The notes below the pieces were generated by a model, which was given only the letters and a program-made list of their open reading frames with translations, had not been told where the DNA came from and searched no databases. Shown in pieces: positions 51,603 through 62,000 of a DNA stretch of 64,000 nucleotides (position 1 is its first letter; every line of letters begins with the position of its first letter). Source of the DNA: Gemmatimonadales bacterium (lineage in GTDB: Bacteria; Gemmatimonadota; Gemmatimonadetes; Gemmatimonadales; GWC2-71-9); assembly GCA_041390145.1 (NCBI GenBank), contig JAWKQM010000010.1, positions 1 to 64,000 on the forward strand. The letters run 5' to 3'. Made by a program: the position numbers and the translations under genes.

Positions 51603-51806
51603 ATGCCCGCCATCACGATCACCCGTTGCGTCTGCCAGCGGATGCCGTTTGCCACGCTGCTTCCCCTGGCACGCGCCCACCACTGGACGTTCGACGACAT
51701 CCTGCGCGAAACGGGCTGCGGCGACCAATGCGGACTGTGCCGCCCCTACCTGCGAGCCATGCTCAACTCCGGGACAACCGAATTCCACGAGGTCCTGTGG
51801 GAATAG
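51603..51806 (+). CDS. BFD-like [2Fe-2S]-binding small protein
   Basis: 67 residues. The four cluster Cys have the BFD arrangement: CVC near residue 9 and CGDQCGLC near 39, where the C-x-C and C-x2-C pairs are about 30 residues apart. Bacterioferritin-associated ferredoxin releases iron from ferritin; BFD-like domains also serve in nitrite reductases and other enzymes. No ferritin gene is adjacent. It stands alone with its own leaderless-type promoter between the glycine-zipper protein and the histidine kinase. Confidence 0.8.
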   Translation: MPAITITRCVCQRMPFATLLPLARAHHWTFDDILRETGCGDQCGLCRPYLRAMLNSGTTEFHEVLWE

Positions 51807-51846
51807 GGACGGCGCACGCCCTCCGGTCTCCGGCCCGCCGTCCATA

Positions 51847-51852
51847 TATCTT
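51847..51852 (+). promoter_or_regulatory. Probable -10 of the histidine kinase operon
   Basis: TATCTT (overlapping TATATC) eight bases before the ATG at 51861; no Shine-Dalgarno sequence is present. Confidence 0.45.
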
Positions 51853-51860
51853 TCCATCCC

Positions 51861-53438
51861 ATGCCCTCCCCCCTGCCCCAGGTCCTGCGCCGCGGCCCGT
51901 CGCCTGACGTGTACACGGCCCTCGCCACCGTCTGCGGCTGGGTCGGCATCTATCTCGTGTGGCAGCAGAATCTCCTCGGGCTCCTCCTCGTCCTGCTGAC
52001 CACGGTGCTCGCCTGGGCGGGATTCATCCAGGCACGGGCGGTGGCCGAGCGCCAGGCCCGGTCGCTCCGTGATGCGCTCTCGGCCGCCGCCGCAAGGAAC
52101 CGGGAGCTCGAGCGGCTTCGCCGGCTGGCCGCCAGCCTCCTCGCCGGACGCCGGCTCGAGGACATCCTCACGGAAGTGACGCAGGCGGCCGCCGACCTCC
52201 TCGAAAGCGAGGCCGCGCTCGTGGCCCTGGTGGTCGAGGAGGGGCGCTTCCTCAAGATCTCCGCCGGCAGCGGACCGCTGGCGCCGGTGATCGGCCAGCT
52301 CCTCCCCATGGACCAGTCACTTTCGGGGTGGGTGGTGGTGAACGACCAGTCCCTGATCAGCGAGAACATGGACGCCGACCCCCGGAGCTTTCGCCCCGAC
52401 GGGACGCCCGCCTCGCTGCGTTCCGCGGCGCTCGTGCCGCTGCGCTCCGCCGGCCTCGTTATCGGCACGATCAGCGTGCACAATCGCCGCGACGGCCGCC
52501 AGTACGACGACGACGCGCTCCAGTTGCTCCAGACCCTGGGCGACCAGGTGGTCGTCGCGATCGACCGCACCAACGTGCTGGAGGAGAGCCGCCGCAACGA
52601 ACACGCGCTCGACCGGAAGAACCGCGAACTCGTCCGGGCCACCCAGCTCAAGAGTCAGTTCCTGGCGAACATGTCCCACGAGTTGCGCACCCCCCTCAAC
52701 GCCATCAACGGGTTCTCCGACCTCCTGCTGACCGAGGCGGTCGGGCCGGTCAACGCCGAGCAGCGTGAGTTTCTCGAAGCGGTGCTCCGCAACGGCCGGC
52801 ACCTGCTGGAGATGATCAACAGCGTGCTCGACCTCTCCAAGATCGAGGCCGGCGCCATGACCCTGCAACTCGGGCCCACCGATCTGCGGGAGGCGGTGAC
52901 CGCCGCCGTGGCGGATACGGCCAGTCTCCGCACCGTCCGCCGACAGGGCTGTACGGTCGAGGTGGAGGACGGGGCGCTCGTCGCCGTGGCCGACGAACTC
53001 CGGGTCAAGCAGGTGCTGATCAACCTGCTGTCGAACGCCTCCAAGTTCACCCCGGAGGCGGGCGAGATCCGTCTCGCGGTGGTCCGCACGCGGGCGCCGC
53101 TGCCCGTGCCCTCCGGTGACGACGGGGAGGCCACGCGCCTGCTGTCGCGTGACGCCATCTGGGTCTCGGTCAGCGACACGGGCATCGGGTTCCGGCCCGA
53201 GGACGCCGCGCGGCTCTTTCTTGAGTTCAGCCAGGTGGACAGCTCCGCAAGCAGGCAGCAGCAGGGCACCGGACTCGGCCTGGCCCTGAGCAAGCGGTTC
53301 GTCGAACTGCACGGCGGGACCATCGGCGCGGAATCGATCTTCGGCCGGGGCAGCACCTTCTGGTTCATCCTCCCCGTCGACGGCCCCCTCCCGATGCAGG
53401 TGGCCACCCCCCACGCGGGCGCGCGAGGGGAGTCCTGA
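51861..53438 (+). CDS. Membrane-anchored GAF-domain sensor histidine kinase
   Basis: 525 residues. Two N-terminal membrane helices (about 17-55), a coiled-coil, a GAF domain (about 95-240), then HisKA with the phospho-acceptor His in SHELRTPLNAINGF near 275 and HATPase with NLLSNASKFTP, DTGIGF and GTGLGLALS. No response regulator gene is adjacent, so it is an orphan. The GAF part may sense a small molecule or redox state. The stop shares a base with the uridine kinase start (TGATG). Confidence 0.93.
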   Translation: MPSPLPQVLRRGPSPDVYTALATVCGWVGIYLVWQQNLLGLLLVLLTTVLAWAGFIQARAVAERQARSLRDALSAAAARNRELERLRRLAASLLAGRRLEDILTEVTQAAADLLESEAALVALVVEEGRFLKISAGSGPLAPVIGQLLPMDQSLSGWVVVNDQSLISENMDADPRSFRPDGTPASLRSAALVPLRSAGLVIGTISVHNRRDGRQYDDDALQLLQTLGDQVVVAIDRTNVLEESRRNEHALDRKNRELVRATQLKSQFLANMSHELRTPLNAINGFSDLLLTEAVGPVNAEQREFLEAVLRNGRHLLEMINSVLDLSKIEAGAMTLQLGPTDLREAVTAAVADTASLRTVRRQGCTVEVEDGALVAVADELRVKQVLINLLSNASKFTPEAGEIRLAVVRTRAPLPVPSGDDGEATRLLSRDAIWVSVSDTGIGFRPEDAARLFLEFSQVDSSASRQQQGTGLGLALSKRFVELHGGTIGAESIFGRGSTFWFILPVDGPLPMQVATPHAGARGES

Positions 53439-54070
53439 TGCGCCCGCTGATCATCGGCGTCGCCGGGGGATCCGGTTCGGGGAAGACCACCGTTGCGATG
53501 GCCATCCACGCCCGGCTCGGCGTGGACGCCGTCTTCCTCGACCAGGACGCCTATTACGCGGACCTCGGGCACCTCCCCCTCGAGGAGCGCATCCGGACCA
53601 ACTTCGACCATCCGGACGCCCTCGACACCGACCTCATGGTGGCACATCTCGAAGCCCTGGCGTCGGGCCGGCCGATCGATAAACCCACCTACGACTTCGC
53701 GCAGCACACGCGCGCGCCGGGCACCATCCGGGTGGAACCCCGCGACGTCATTCTCGTGGACGGCATCCTCATCTTCGCCGACGCCCGCCTTCGCGGGCTC
53801 TTCGACGTCAAGGTGTTCGTGGACGTGGCCGACGACTTGCGCTTCATCCGCCGCATGCAGCGCGACGTCTCGGAACGGGGTCGCTCGGTGGATTCGGTCA
53901 TTGCCCAGTACCTCGGGACCGTCCGCCCGATGCACCTCGAGTTCGTGGAACCCTCGAAGCGCTACGCCGACATCATCGTCCCCGAGGGGGGACGGAACAC
54001 CATCGCCATCCAGATGCTCGAGGCCCGGGTGGCGGCGGAGATCGCCCGCCGGCGTGGCGCACCGGGGTAA
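53438..54070 (+). CDS. udk: Uridine kinase
   Basis: 210 residues, the usual size. It phosphorylates uridine and cytidine in pyrimidine salvage. Walker A GVAGGSGSGKTT is at the N-terminus, then LDQDAYYADL, NFDHPDALD, YDFAQHTR and VILVDGILIF, all classic for the family. It is coupled to the histidine kinase by a one-base stop/start overlap, which is an odd partner. Phosphoribulokinase-like proteins share the fold, but the DHPDALD and YDF motifs favour uridine kinase. Confidence 0.94.
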   Translation: MRPLIIGVAGGSGSGKTTVAMAIHARLGVDAVFLDQDAYYADLGHLPLEERIRTNFDHPDALDTDLMVAHLEALASGRPIDKPTYDFAQHTRAPGTIRVEPRDVILVDGILIFADARLRGLFDVKVFVDVADDLRFIRRMQRDVSERGRSVDSVIAQYLGTVRPMHLEFVEPSKRYADIIVPEGGRNTIAIQMLEARVAAEIARRRGAPG

Positions 54071-54102
54071 CCCTGCCCGATTGTCCTCCGGCCACGCCGG
54101 AC

Positions 54103-54108
54103 TATCTT
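54103..54108 (+). promoter_or_regulatory. Probable -10 of the small periplasmic protein/cytochrome operon
   Basis: TATCTT, followed by TCCCCCC. Unlike the leaderless cases, the gene start at 54152 is 43 bases away and has GGAG ahead of it. Confidence 0.4.
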
Positions 54109-54151
54109 TCCCCCCGTCCTAACCATGCCTTTCTCTTTCGGAGACCGTCCC

Positions 54152-54619
54152 ATGCGACGCGTTACCTCACTGCTCACCCTCGCGGCCCTTCTGGCCGTTC
54201 CCGCCGTGGCCTCCGCACAGGTCTCGACCGACCTCGCCGTCACCCGCCAGCAGATCCAGGCCGACCGCCAGGCGATTGTTGCCCAGAACCTGCCGCTGAC
54301 CGAGGCCCAGGCCGCCAAGTTCTGGCCGATGTACCAGGAGTATCGCACGGCCGTCGGCAAGATCGCCGACCAGCGGATCAGCCTCCTCATGACCCCGACC
54401 GCCGCCGACACCGCGACGGACAAGGAGATCAACAACGCCCTGAACCAGTGGGTGAAGCTCGGCGGACAGTACGCCAAGCTGCAGGGCGACTGGATCAAGA
54501 AGTTCCAGCCCGTGCTCGGCGCGGCGGGCACCGTCCGCTTCTACCAGATCGAGACCCGTCTCGACCTGATCGTCCAGGCGTCGCTCGCATCGCAAATCCC
54601 GCTCGTGCCGGTGCAGTGA
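54152..54619 (+). CDS. Small periplasmic helical protein
   Basis: 155 residues. Signal peptide TSLLTLAALLAVPAVASAQ; the mature part is helical (QNLPLTEAQAAKFWPMYQEY, INNALNQWVKLGGQYAKLQ, FYQIETRLDLIVQASL). The LTEAQAAKFWPMYQEY segment is typical of a small family in Gemmatimonadota and Bacteroidota resembling Spy/CpxP-like periplasmic proteins. The function is unknown. GGAG eight bases before ATG 54152 supports this start over 54125. The stop overlaps a GTG of the cytochrome gene. Confidence 0.75.
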   Translation: MRRVTSLLTLAALLAVPAVASAQVSTDLAVTRQQIQADRQAIVAQNLPLTEAQAAKFWPMYQEYRTAVGKIADQRISLLMTPTAADTATDKEINNALNQWVKLGGQYAKLQGDWIKKFQPVLGAAGTVRFYQIETRLDLIVQASLASQIPLVPVQ

Positions 54620-56931
54620 TCCGCAGGACTTCCTTCATGTCGCCCCGGCGTGGCGTTTGGGCCATGGCCGGGGCGGTCTGCATCCTGGCTCTCGGCGCCT
54701 GCGCTCCCAAGCCGGTGCCGAAGCCCGAGTATGTCGGGCGTACCGCGTGCGCCTCCTGTCATGCGACGGAGGATTCGCTCTGGCAGGGGTCGCACCATGC
54801 CCAGGCGATGGCCGTCGCCGACAGCACGACGGTCCTCGGCAACTTCGAGAACGCCACCTACACCTACAACGGCCTTACATCGAGGTTCTTCCGACGCGAC
54901 GGCCAGTACTGGGTCAACACGGAGGGCCCCGACGGCACGATGGTCGACTATCCCATCAGCTACACCTTCGGGGTGTACCCCCTGCAGCAGTATCTGATCG
55001 CCTTTCCGCGCGGACGGTACCAGGCGCTCGGAATTGCGTGGGACACCCGCACCAAGGCCGAGGGCGGACAGCGCTGGTACCATCTCTATCCCGGTGAACA
55101 GGTCGATCACCGCGACGTCCTGCACTGGACCGGCGTGCTGCAAAACTGGAACTTCATGTGCGCGCAGTGCCACTCGACCAACCTGCAGAAGGGATACAGC
55201 GAGGCGGCGGACAGCTACGCGACGACCTGGTCGGAAATCGACGTGTCGTGCGAGGCCTGCCACGGTCCGGGCAGTAACCATGTCGCGCTCGCCGAGGGCC
55301 GAAAGGGAACGGCGGGTGCGTGGACCGGCGGATCAGGATTGACGGTCTCCTTCCACGACACGGCCGCAACGGCCTGGATCATGGACCCCGCCACCGGGAT
55401 TGCACGCCGAAGCGCGCCACGTGCCAACCGGATGGAAGTCGAGACCTGCGGGCTCTGTCACGCGCGGCGGGGACAGGTCTGGCCGGATTCCGGCGCGGGC
55501 CAGATCCTGGCCCAGACCCAGCGCGTCGCGCTGCTCGACGAGGGGCTCTATTTCGCGGACGGACAGCAGGACGACGAGGTGTACGAGTACGGATCCTTCG
55601 TGCAGAGCAAGATGTACCGGGCCGGCGTCACCTGCAGCGATTGCCACGACGCGCATCGGAGCACCACCAGGGTGACGGACAATGCCGTATGCGCTACCTG
55701 CCACCTGCCCACGCGCTACGACACCACGGCGCATACCCATCACGCGGCGGGCACGGCCGGCGCGGGCTGCGTCGATTGCCACATGACCCCGCGCAACTAC
55801 ATGGGCGTGGACGCGCGGCGCGATCACGGCATGAAGATTCCACGCCCCGATCTCACCGCTTCGACCGGCGCGCCCAACGCCTGCACCGCATGCCACGGCG
55901 ACAAGTCAGTGGCATGGGCCGCCGCGCAGGCCGAGGCATGGTATGGCGCTCCCGACACCGTACCGATTCCGGTCGCGGTGGCAATCGCGAGAGCATGGTC
56001 GGCCACCCCAGGGGCAGGCGACGTACTCGTGGCCATCTCCCGAGACACGGCCCGCGCGGGCATCACCCGGGCGACGGCCATTTCCCTGATGGCGCAGAAC
56101 CCGGCCCGCTACTCGATCGGCGCCATCCAGATCGCGCTCAGCAACCCGGACCCGCTGATTCGGCGGGCCGCCGTCGAACAGGTGGAGCTGCTCGACCCAT
56201 CAATGCGGGCACCGATGGCGCTGCCGATGCTGTCTGATTCCGTGCGGACCGTCCGGCTTGCAGCGTTGCCCACGGTGGCCGGCCTGCCCGACTCCGGATG
56301 GTCGGCACCGGAGCGAGCCGCCTTTGCCCGGGTGCTCGCCGAGTACCGCACCTCCCAGCGCTACAACGCCGACCGCCCGGAATCGTGGGCCAATCTCGGC
56401 AACCTCGAGAGCCGGCTCGGCGACCCCGCCGCGGCAGTCGCCAACTACCTTCACGCCATCCAGCTCGCACCCCAATTCGTGCCCGCGTACACCCAGCTCG
56501 CCGAAGTCTACCGGACCGCGGGGCAGGAGTCGCAGGCCGACTCCATCTTGCGGGCGGGATTGCAACAGGTGCCCGGTTCGACCGATCTCAAGTACCAGCT
56601 CGGCCTGGCGCTGGTCCGGCAGCAGCGGATTGGCGATGCGCTGCCATACCTCAAGGCGGCGGCCGCGTCCGGGATGGCGCACTACGCCTATGTGTATGGC
56701 GTTGCGCTCTTTGAGGTCGGTCAGCAGGGGCAGGCCATCACTGAGCTGCAGAAGGCGCTCACGGCAGCGCCCGACAACCAGGAATTGCTGTACGGCCTGG
56801 CGTCGATTGCCGCGGCAGCGGGGCAGCGAGACGTGGCGCTGCCGCCGGCGCGAAAGCTGGCCAGAATGAATCCGGACAACCAGGAGATCCAGCAATTCCT
56901 GGCTCAGCTGGAAGGGGCGCCCGGCCAGTAG
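54616..56931 (+). CDS. Eight-heme cytochrome c with C-terminal TPR region
   Basis: 771 residues. A lipoprotein-like signal (VCILALGAC) is followed by eight CxxCH heme sites: CASCH, CAQCH, CEACH, CGLCH, CSDCH, CATCH, CVDCH and CTACH, within about residues 40-435. A HEAT-like stretch (IRRAAVEQVELLDPSMR) and several TPRs (WANLGNLESRLGDPAAAVAN, LKYQLGLALVRQQRIGDALP) follow. It should act in the periplasm in electron transfer or substrate reduction. The GTG at 54616 overlaps the previous stop; ATG 54637 is an alternative. Confidence 0.9.
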   Translation: MIRRTSFMSPRRGVWAMAGAVCILALGACAPKPVPKPEYVGRTACASCHATEDSLWQGSHHAQAMAVADSTTVLGNFENATYTYNGLTSRFFRRDGQYWVNTEGPDGTMVDYPISYTFGVYPLQQYLIAFPRGRYQALGIAWDTRTKAEGGQRWYHLYPGEQVDHRDVLHWTGVLQNWNFMCAQCHSTNLQKGYSEAADSYATTWSEIDVSCEACHGPGSNHVALAEGRKGTAGAWTGGSGLTVSFHDTAATAWIMDPATGIARRSAPRANRMEVETCGLCHARRGQVWPDSGAGQILAQTQRVALLDEGLYFADGQQDDEVYEYGSFVQSKMYRAGVTCSDCHDAHRSTTRVTDNAVCATCHLPTRYDTTAHTHHAAGTAGAGCVDCHMTPRNYMGVDARRDHGMKIPRPDLTASTGAPNACTACHGDKSVAWAAAQAEAWYGAPDTVPIPVAVAIARAWSATPGAGDVLVAISRDTARAGITRATAISLMAQNPARYSIGAIQIALSNPDPLIRRAAVEQVELLDPSMRAPMALPMLSDSVRTVRLAALPTVAGLPDSGWSAPERAAFARVLAEYRTSQRYNADRPESWANLGNLESRLGDPAAAVANYLHAIQLAPQFVPAYTQLAEVYRTAGQESQADSILRAGLQQVPGSTDLKYQLGLALVRQQRIGDALPYLKAAAASGMAHYAYVYGVALFEVGQQGQAITELQKALTAAPDNQELLYGLASIAAAAGQRDVALPPARKLARMNPDNQEIQQFLAQLEGAPGQ

Positions 56932-56952
56932 TCTGGCCACGCGCCGCGTCGG

Positions 56953-57738
56953 TCAGGGCGGCGGCGCTGGGGCGGGCGGGTTCCATGGCGCCGAGAGGTA
57001 GGCGACCGCGGCGGGGCGGTCAGGCAGGAAGCCCTGGTAGTCGCGCTCGAGGTCGTAGTGTTCCGGATTGTGGGGCCGCTCGGTGACAAGCGCATCGTGC
57101 AGGCACCATTTGGCGCCCGCCTTGCATCCCGAGCGCGACGCATTCACGGCCAGCACACCCCCCTCAACGGCGTACCGGGTTCCGAGCGCAATCATCGTTG
57201 CGGCATTTGCCGATCGCGTACCGGTTGTGCTGTCCTCGGCATAGACGAAATAGGCCCGCCGGAGGTGCTCGACGATGGCAGGCGTCAACCCGGACTCGCC
57301 GCCATCGAGGTCGTAGTACACGATCCGCCCCAGCAACCTCTGCCCCACCGCTCCCATCTCCTCCAGTTCCGTGAACAGTTCGTGTGCCACGAAGCTCCCA
57401 CTCGAATGGGCGGCGACGATGACCAGGCCCCGCTTCCGCGTCAGGAGCTGGCGGGCCAGGGCCCGGTTGCCGATTTCGCGGCCGGCATAGTCCACCGCTG
57501 CAGGTCCGCGCACAGCACAGAGATAGCGGATACCCCGGGTCGCCAGGGCCGTCCGGTAGACCTCATCAACCCAGGCTTGCGCCCAGGCCTCCTTTACCCC
57601 CCAGCCGCCGTAAGCGAGGAACGTCCCGTAGACTTCCGTCCGGCCTGTATCCCGGCAGGACACGCCGGGGCCCACCACGACCCAGTCCCGTGGCGCCATC
57701 CACAACAATGCGGTCAGTGCGAGAAATACCTCCATCAT
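56953..57738 (-). CDS. Secreted protein with serine-hydrolase-like motif
   Basis: 261 residues. N-terminal signal-like segment MEVFLALTALLWMA. The middle has GLVIVAAHSSGSFVAHELF, close to a lipase or alpha/beta-hydrolase nucleophile elbow, although the first Gly is Ala. VYYDLDGGESGLT and CLHDALV are later candidate acid and His sites. There are four or more Cys. No named family is recognised. It is convergent with the cytochrome gene and divergent from the RND adaptor gene. Confidence 0.7.
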   Translation of the reverse strand: MMEVFLALTALLWMAPRDWVVVGPGVSCRDTGRTEVYGTFLAYGGWGVKEAWAQAWVDEVYRTALATRGIRYLCAVRGPAAVDYAGREIGNRALARQLLTRKRGLVIVAAHSSGSFVAHELFTELEEMGAVGQRLLGRIVYYDLDGGESGLTPAIVEHLRRAYFVYAEDSTTGTRSANAATMIALGTRYAVEGGVLAVNASRSGCKAGAKWCLHDALVTERPHNPEHYDLERDYQGFLPDRPAAVAYLSAPWNPPAPAPPP

Positions 57739-57880
57739 GTCCCGATCTTCTCCATTCGGTGTGTGCTTGACGGGGCTTTGTCGGAGGCGCACTTTCCCCA
57801 CTTCGGTGGTTCCCTCATCTCGCCCACGAAACGTAACCGCCCTCGCGGGGCTGGACCGTACCTCACTCAAGGATCCTGGC

Positions 57881-59035
57881 GTGCCCTTTCTGACACACTC
57901 TGGCCGGTGCACGGCGGCATTCGGGCTGGTGCTTGGTCTCGCCGCATGTGGCGACAAGGCTCCTCCGCAGCTGCCCCCGCCCGCCGTCACGATCGTCACC
58001 ACCGCGCCGCACGACATTCCGGCCAGCATCGAACTGGTTGGACAGGGGGCCGCGTCCAAGTTCATCGAGGTGCGATCGCAGCTCAACGGGGTGATCATCG
58101 AGCGGCCGTACACCGAGGGCAGTGACGTGGCCAAGGGGACACTCCTCTTTCGGCTGGATCCCACGGTCTACGAGGCCGCCGCGCGCAGCACCCAGGCGGC
58201 GGCGGACAACGCCCAGGCACGGCTCGACAACGCGGAGCGCACCCTGAAGCGCCTGACACCGCTCCTCGCCGAGGGCGCCGTCTCCCAGAAGGACGTGGAC
58301 GACGCCACCACCGAGCTTCAGCAGGCGCAGGCCTCGCTCGCCGAGGCCACCGCCAACGCCGACCGGGCGCGGAAGGACTACGACGACACCTTCATCCGGG
58401 CCGAGATTCCCGGCCGGGCCGGCCGCGCGGCACTCCCCCTCGGGGCGCGGGTCACCGGGCCGGCAGACATTCTCACCGACCTCCAGCAGATCGATCCCAT
58501 CTACGTCTACTTCAGTCCCTCGGACCTGGAGTTGCTGCGGTTCCGCCGGGAGCGCGCCGAAGGGAAGCTGGTCTTCCCGGCCGGCAAGCTGCAGGTGGAG
58601 GTCCGCCTCTCGGACGGTACGCCGCTGCCCTCGAAGGGGCAGCTGGACTTTGCCGACCTCTCGCTCGACTCACGCACGGGCACCCAGCAGTACCGGGCCG
58701 AGTTTCGAAATCCCGACCGGATTCTTCTCCCCGGGCAATTCGTCCGGGTGCGGATCCTTGGCGTGACCCGGCGCGACGCCATCGTCGTCCCGCAGCGGGC
58801 CGTGCAGCAGGGACTCGGGGGGGCCTTTGTCTACGTCGTCACCGACGGTGACACCGCCCGTGCCCGCACCGTCGTGGCCTCGAATTGGGAAGGCGACGGC
58901 TGGGTCATCGACAGCGGCCTCGTCGCCAGCGAGCGCGTCATCGTGGACGGGATCCAGCGGGTCATCGCCGGACGCCCGGTGCGCATCACGACCGGCGCCG
59001 ACTCGGCCGCGACGCCCGCCACCGCCGCGCCATGA
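57881..59035 (+). CDS. RND efflux periplasmic adaptor (AcrA/MexA type)
   Basis: 384 residues. Lipobox LVLGLAAC near residue 20. HlyD-like core with VEVRSQLNGVIIERPYTEG-type biotinyl-lipoyl strands, a long coiled-coil (ARLDNAERTLKRLTPLLAEG) and beta-barrel. It bridges the inner-membrane pump and the outer-membrane channel. GTG at 57881 is chosen because AAGGA lies eight bases upstream and the signal starts there; the longer frame is not supported. The stop overlaps the pump gene (ATGA). Confidence 0.92.
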   Translation: MPFLTHSGRCTAAFGLVLGLAACGDKAPPQLPPPAVTIVTTAPHDIPASIELVGQGAASKFIEVRSQLNGVIIERPYTEGSDVAKGTLLFRLDPTVYEAAARSTQAAADNAQARLDNAERTLKRLTPLLAEGAVSQKDVDDATTELQQAQASLAEATANADRARKDYDDTFIRAEIPGRAGRAALPLGARVTGPADILTDLQQIDPIYVYFSPSDLELLRFRRERAEGKLVFPAGKLQVEVRLSDGTPLPSKGQLDFADLSLDSRTGTQQYRAEFRNPDRILLPGQFVRVRILGVTRRDAIVVPQRAVQQGLGGAFVYVVTDGDTARARTVVASNWEGDGWVIDSGLVASERVIVDGIQRVIAGRPVRITTGADSAATPATAAP

Positions 59036-62000
59036 GCGACCACACCCCGGCCGCGCCGGGCGGCGCCCCCTACGTCGCGAAGAACCTGTTCATCCGGCGA
59101 CCGATTCTCGCGGCCGTCATCTCCATCGTGATCGTCCTGGTCGGTGTGGCCGCCATCAGCGCGCTGCCGATTTCGCTCTACCCGCGCATCACCCCGCCCA
59201 GCGTGAACGTGACGGCCGTCTATCCCGGCGCGACCGCCGAAGACGTTGCGCAGGCGGTGGCGGCGCCCATCGAACAGCAGCTGTCCAGTCTCGACGGCCT
59301 GCTCTACTTCAAGTCGTCGAACGGCAGCGACGGCACGATGAACCTGTCCATCTACTTCGATATCGATCGCGACCAGGACCTCGCGGCGGTCGACGTGCAG
59401 AACCAGGTCAAGCTCGCCGAACCGCAGCTCCCCGAGGAAGTCCGACGCCAGGGCATCACCGTCAAGAAGTCGCAGCCGGACATCCTGCTGATGGCGGCGC
59501 TCACCTCCGACGATCCCCGGTACGACGCCGAGTACCTGAGTAACTACGCGAAGATCAACATCGAGGACGAGCTCAAGCGCATCCCGGGCGTGGGCGACGC
59601 TTATGTCTATGGCCAGCTTGAGTTCTCGATGCTGCTGCAGCTCGATCCCGACCGCATGGCACAGCTCGGCCTGACGGTGGCGGACGTGCAGAACGCCGTG
59701 CGCGAGCAGAACGCCACCAATCCCGGCGGCCGCGTGGGGCGGGAGCCGTCGCCCCCCGGCACCGAACTGACCGTCCCCGTCACGACCAAGGGACGCCTGA
59801 AGACCACCGAGGAGTTTGGCAGCATCATCCTGCGGGCCGGCCCCGACGGGGCGATCCTGCGCCTGTCCGACATCGCCGATGTCAAGCTGGGCGCCAGGAA
59901 CTACGACCTGGTCGGGCGGCTCAACAGCCAGCCCACCACGCTCATCCTCGTGTACAGTCGTGCCGGCGCGAACGCGCTCGACCTCCGGGAGAGGCTGGGC
60001 CACCGGCTCGAGGAGCTGGCCCAGAACTTCCCGCCCGGTGTCAAGTACACCATCGCGTATGACACGACGCCGTTCATTGAGGCCTCGATCGAGGAGGTGA
60101 TCCACACCCTCGGCGAGGCGATGCTGCTCGTGACGCTCGTCGTGTTCATCTTCCTGCAGAGCTGGCGGACCACCCTCATCCCGCTCCTGGCGGTCCCGGT
60201 CTCCATCGTGGGGACATTTGCCGGCATGGCATTGCTGGGCTTCAGCATCAACATCCTGACTCTCTTCGGGCTGGTCCTGGCCATCGGGATCGTGGTGGAC
60301 GACGCCATCATCGTGATCGAGAACGTCGAGCGGATCATGGCGACCGAGCACGTCGGCGTCGTCGAGGCCACAGACAAGGCGATGAGCCAGGTCACCGGCG
60401 CCCTGATCGCGGTGGTGCTGGTGCTCGGCGCGGTGTTCATCCCGGTCGGGTTCATGGGCGGCATCACCGGTGCGATGTTCATGCAGTTTGCCGTGACCAT
60501 CGTCGTGTCCGTGACGCTCTCGGGCATCGTGGCGCTGACCCTGACTCCGGCGCTCTGCACCCTGCTTATCAAGGACGAGCACCCGGCCAAGGGCCGGTTC
60601 TTCACCTGGTTCAACTCGACCTTCGACCGGTTTACCGGCACCTACATGGGTGGGGTGCGCGGCGTGCTCGGCCGCCCCCGAACCTTCCTGGCTGTGTTCG
60701 CGGTCATCCTCGCGCTGATTGTCGTGCTCTTCAAGACCATCCCCGGCGGCTTCGTCCCGACCGAAGACAAGGGCTATTTCGCCATGGCGGTCCAGCTGCC
60801 GTCCGGAGCCTCCCGCCAGCGGACGGACTCCGCCGTCGCCCGGGTGGAGGCGATCCTGGAACGACAGCCCGGCGTCGCCAACGTGATCACCCTCGTCGGG
60901 CTCGACTTCATCCAGAACGCCAACCTGACGAACACCGCCGCGCTGTTCGTGATGCTGAAGCCCTGGGGCGAGCGCACCGACGAGGCCACCAGCATCAACG
61001 CGATCATCGGGGCGGTGAACCGCCAGCTCTCCCAGATGCCGGAAGCCGCGGCGTTCGCGTTCAACCTGCCGGAAATCCCCGGGCTCGGCAGCACTGCCGG
61101 CCTCGAGATGAACCTGCTCGACCGGTCGGGCGGGAGCGTGAAGGAGTTTGCCGGCGTCGTCAACGAGTTCGTCGGCGCGGCGCGGCGGTCGCCCGACGTG
61201 GTGGGCGCCCGGACCCTGATCAGCGTCAATACGCCGCAGGTGTACGTGACGGTCGACCGGGAAAAGGTCAAGTCGCTGGGGGTGTCGCTCACCGACGTCT
61301 TCCAGACCCTGCAGGCCATGCTGTCGGCGGTGTACATCAACGACTTCAACCTCTTCGGGCGCACCTACCGCGTGCAGGCCGAGGCGCAACCACGCTTCCG
61401 CATCACCCCCGGCGACATCGGCAAGCTCTACGTGGCCGCCCCGGGCGGTGCCATGGTCCCGATTTCTTCGCTGGTGAAGACCGAGTTCGTGGGTGGCCCT
61501 TCCGTCGTGACCCGGTTCAACGGGTTCACCTCCGCGCTCGTCACCGCCGAACCGGCGCCGGGCAAGAGCACCGGCCAGATGATGGCCGCGGTCGAGGCAA
61601 CGGCGGGGGAATTTGCCGATCGCGGGATCGCGTACGCGTACAGCGGGCAGTCCTACCAGGAAAAGATCGCGCAGGCGCAGGGGAGCATGGTGTTCGTGCT
61701 CGGCATCCTGCTCGTCTTCCTCGTCCTCGCCGCGCAGTACGAGAGCTGGTCGATCCCCTTTGGCGTGCTCCTCGGTGTGCCCTTCGGCGTGGTGGGTGCC
61801 CTCATCGGCATTCTCCTCCGCGGCGTGCCCAACGACGTCTACTTCCAGATCGGGCTCGTGACCGTCATCGGCCTGGCCGCCAAGAACGCCATCCTCATCG
61901 TGGAGTTTGCCAATACCCTCCGCCTTGCGGGGGCCACGGTGCGCGCCGCCACGCTCGAGGCCGCGAAGGACCGGTTTCGGCCGATCCTCATGACGTCGTT

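Noticed and set aside
57739..57880. TTGACG at 57767 as -35 of the RND pump operon
   Set aside because: The position 17 bases downstream reads CACTTT, a poor -10, so a promoter is not called.
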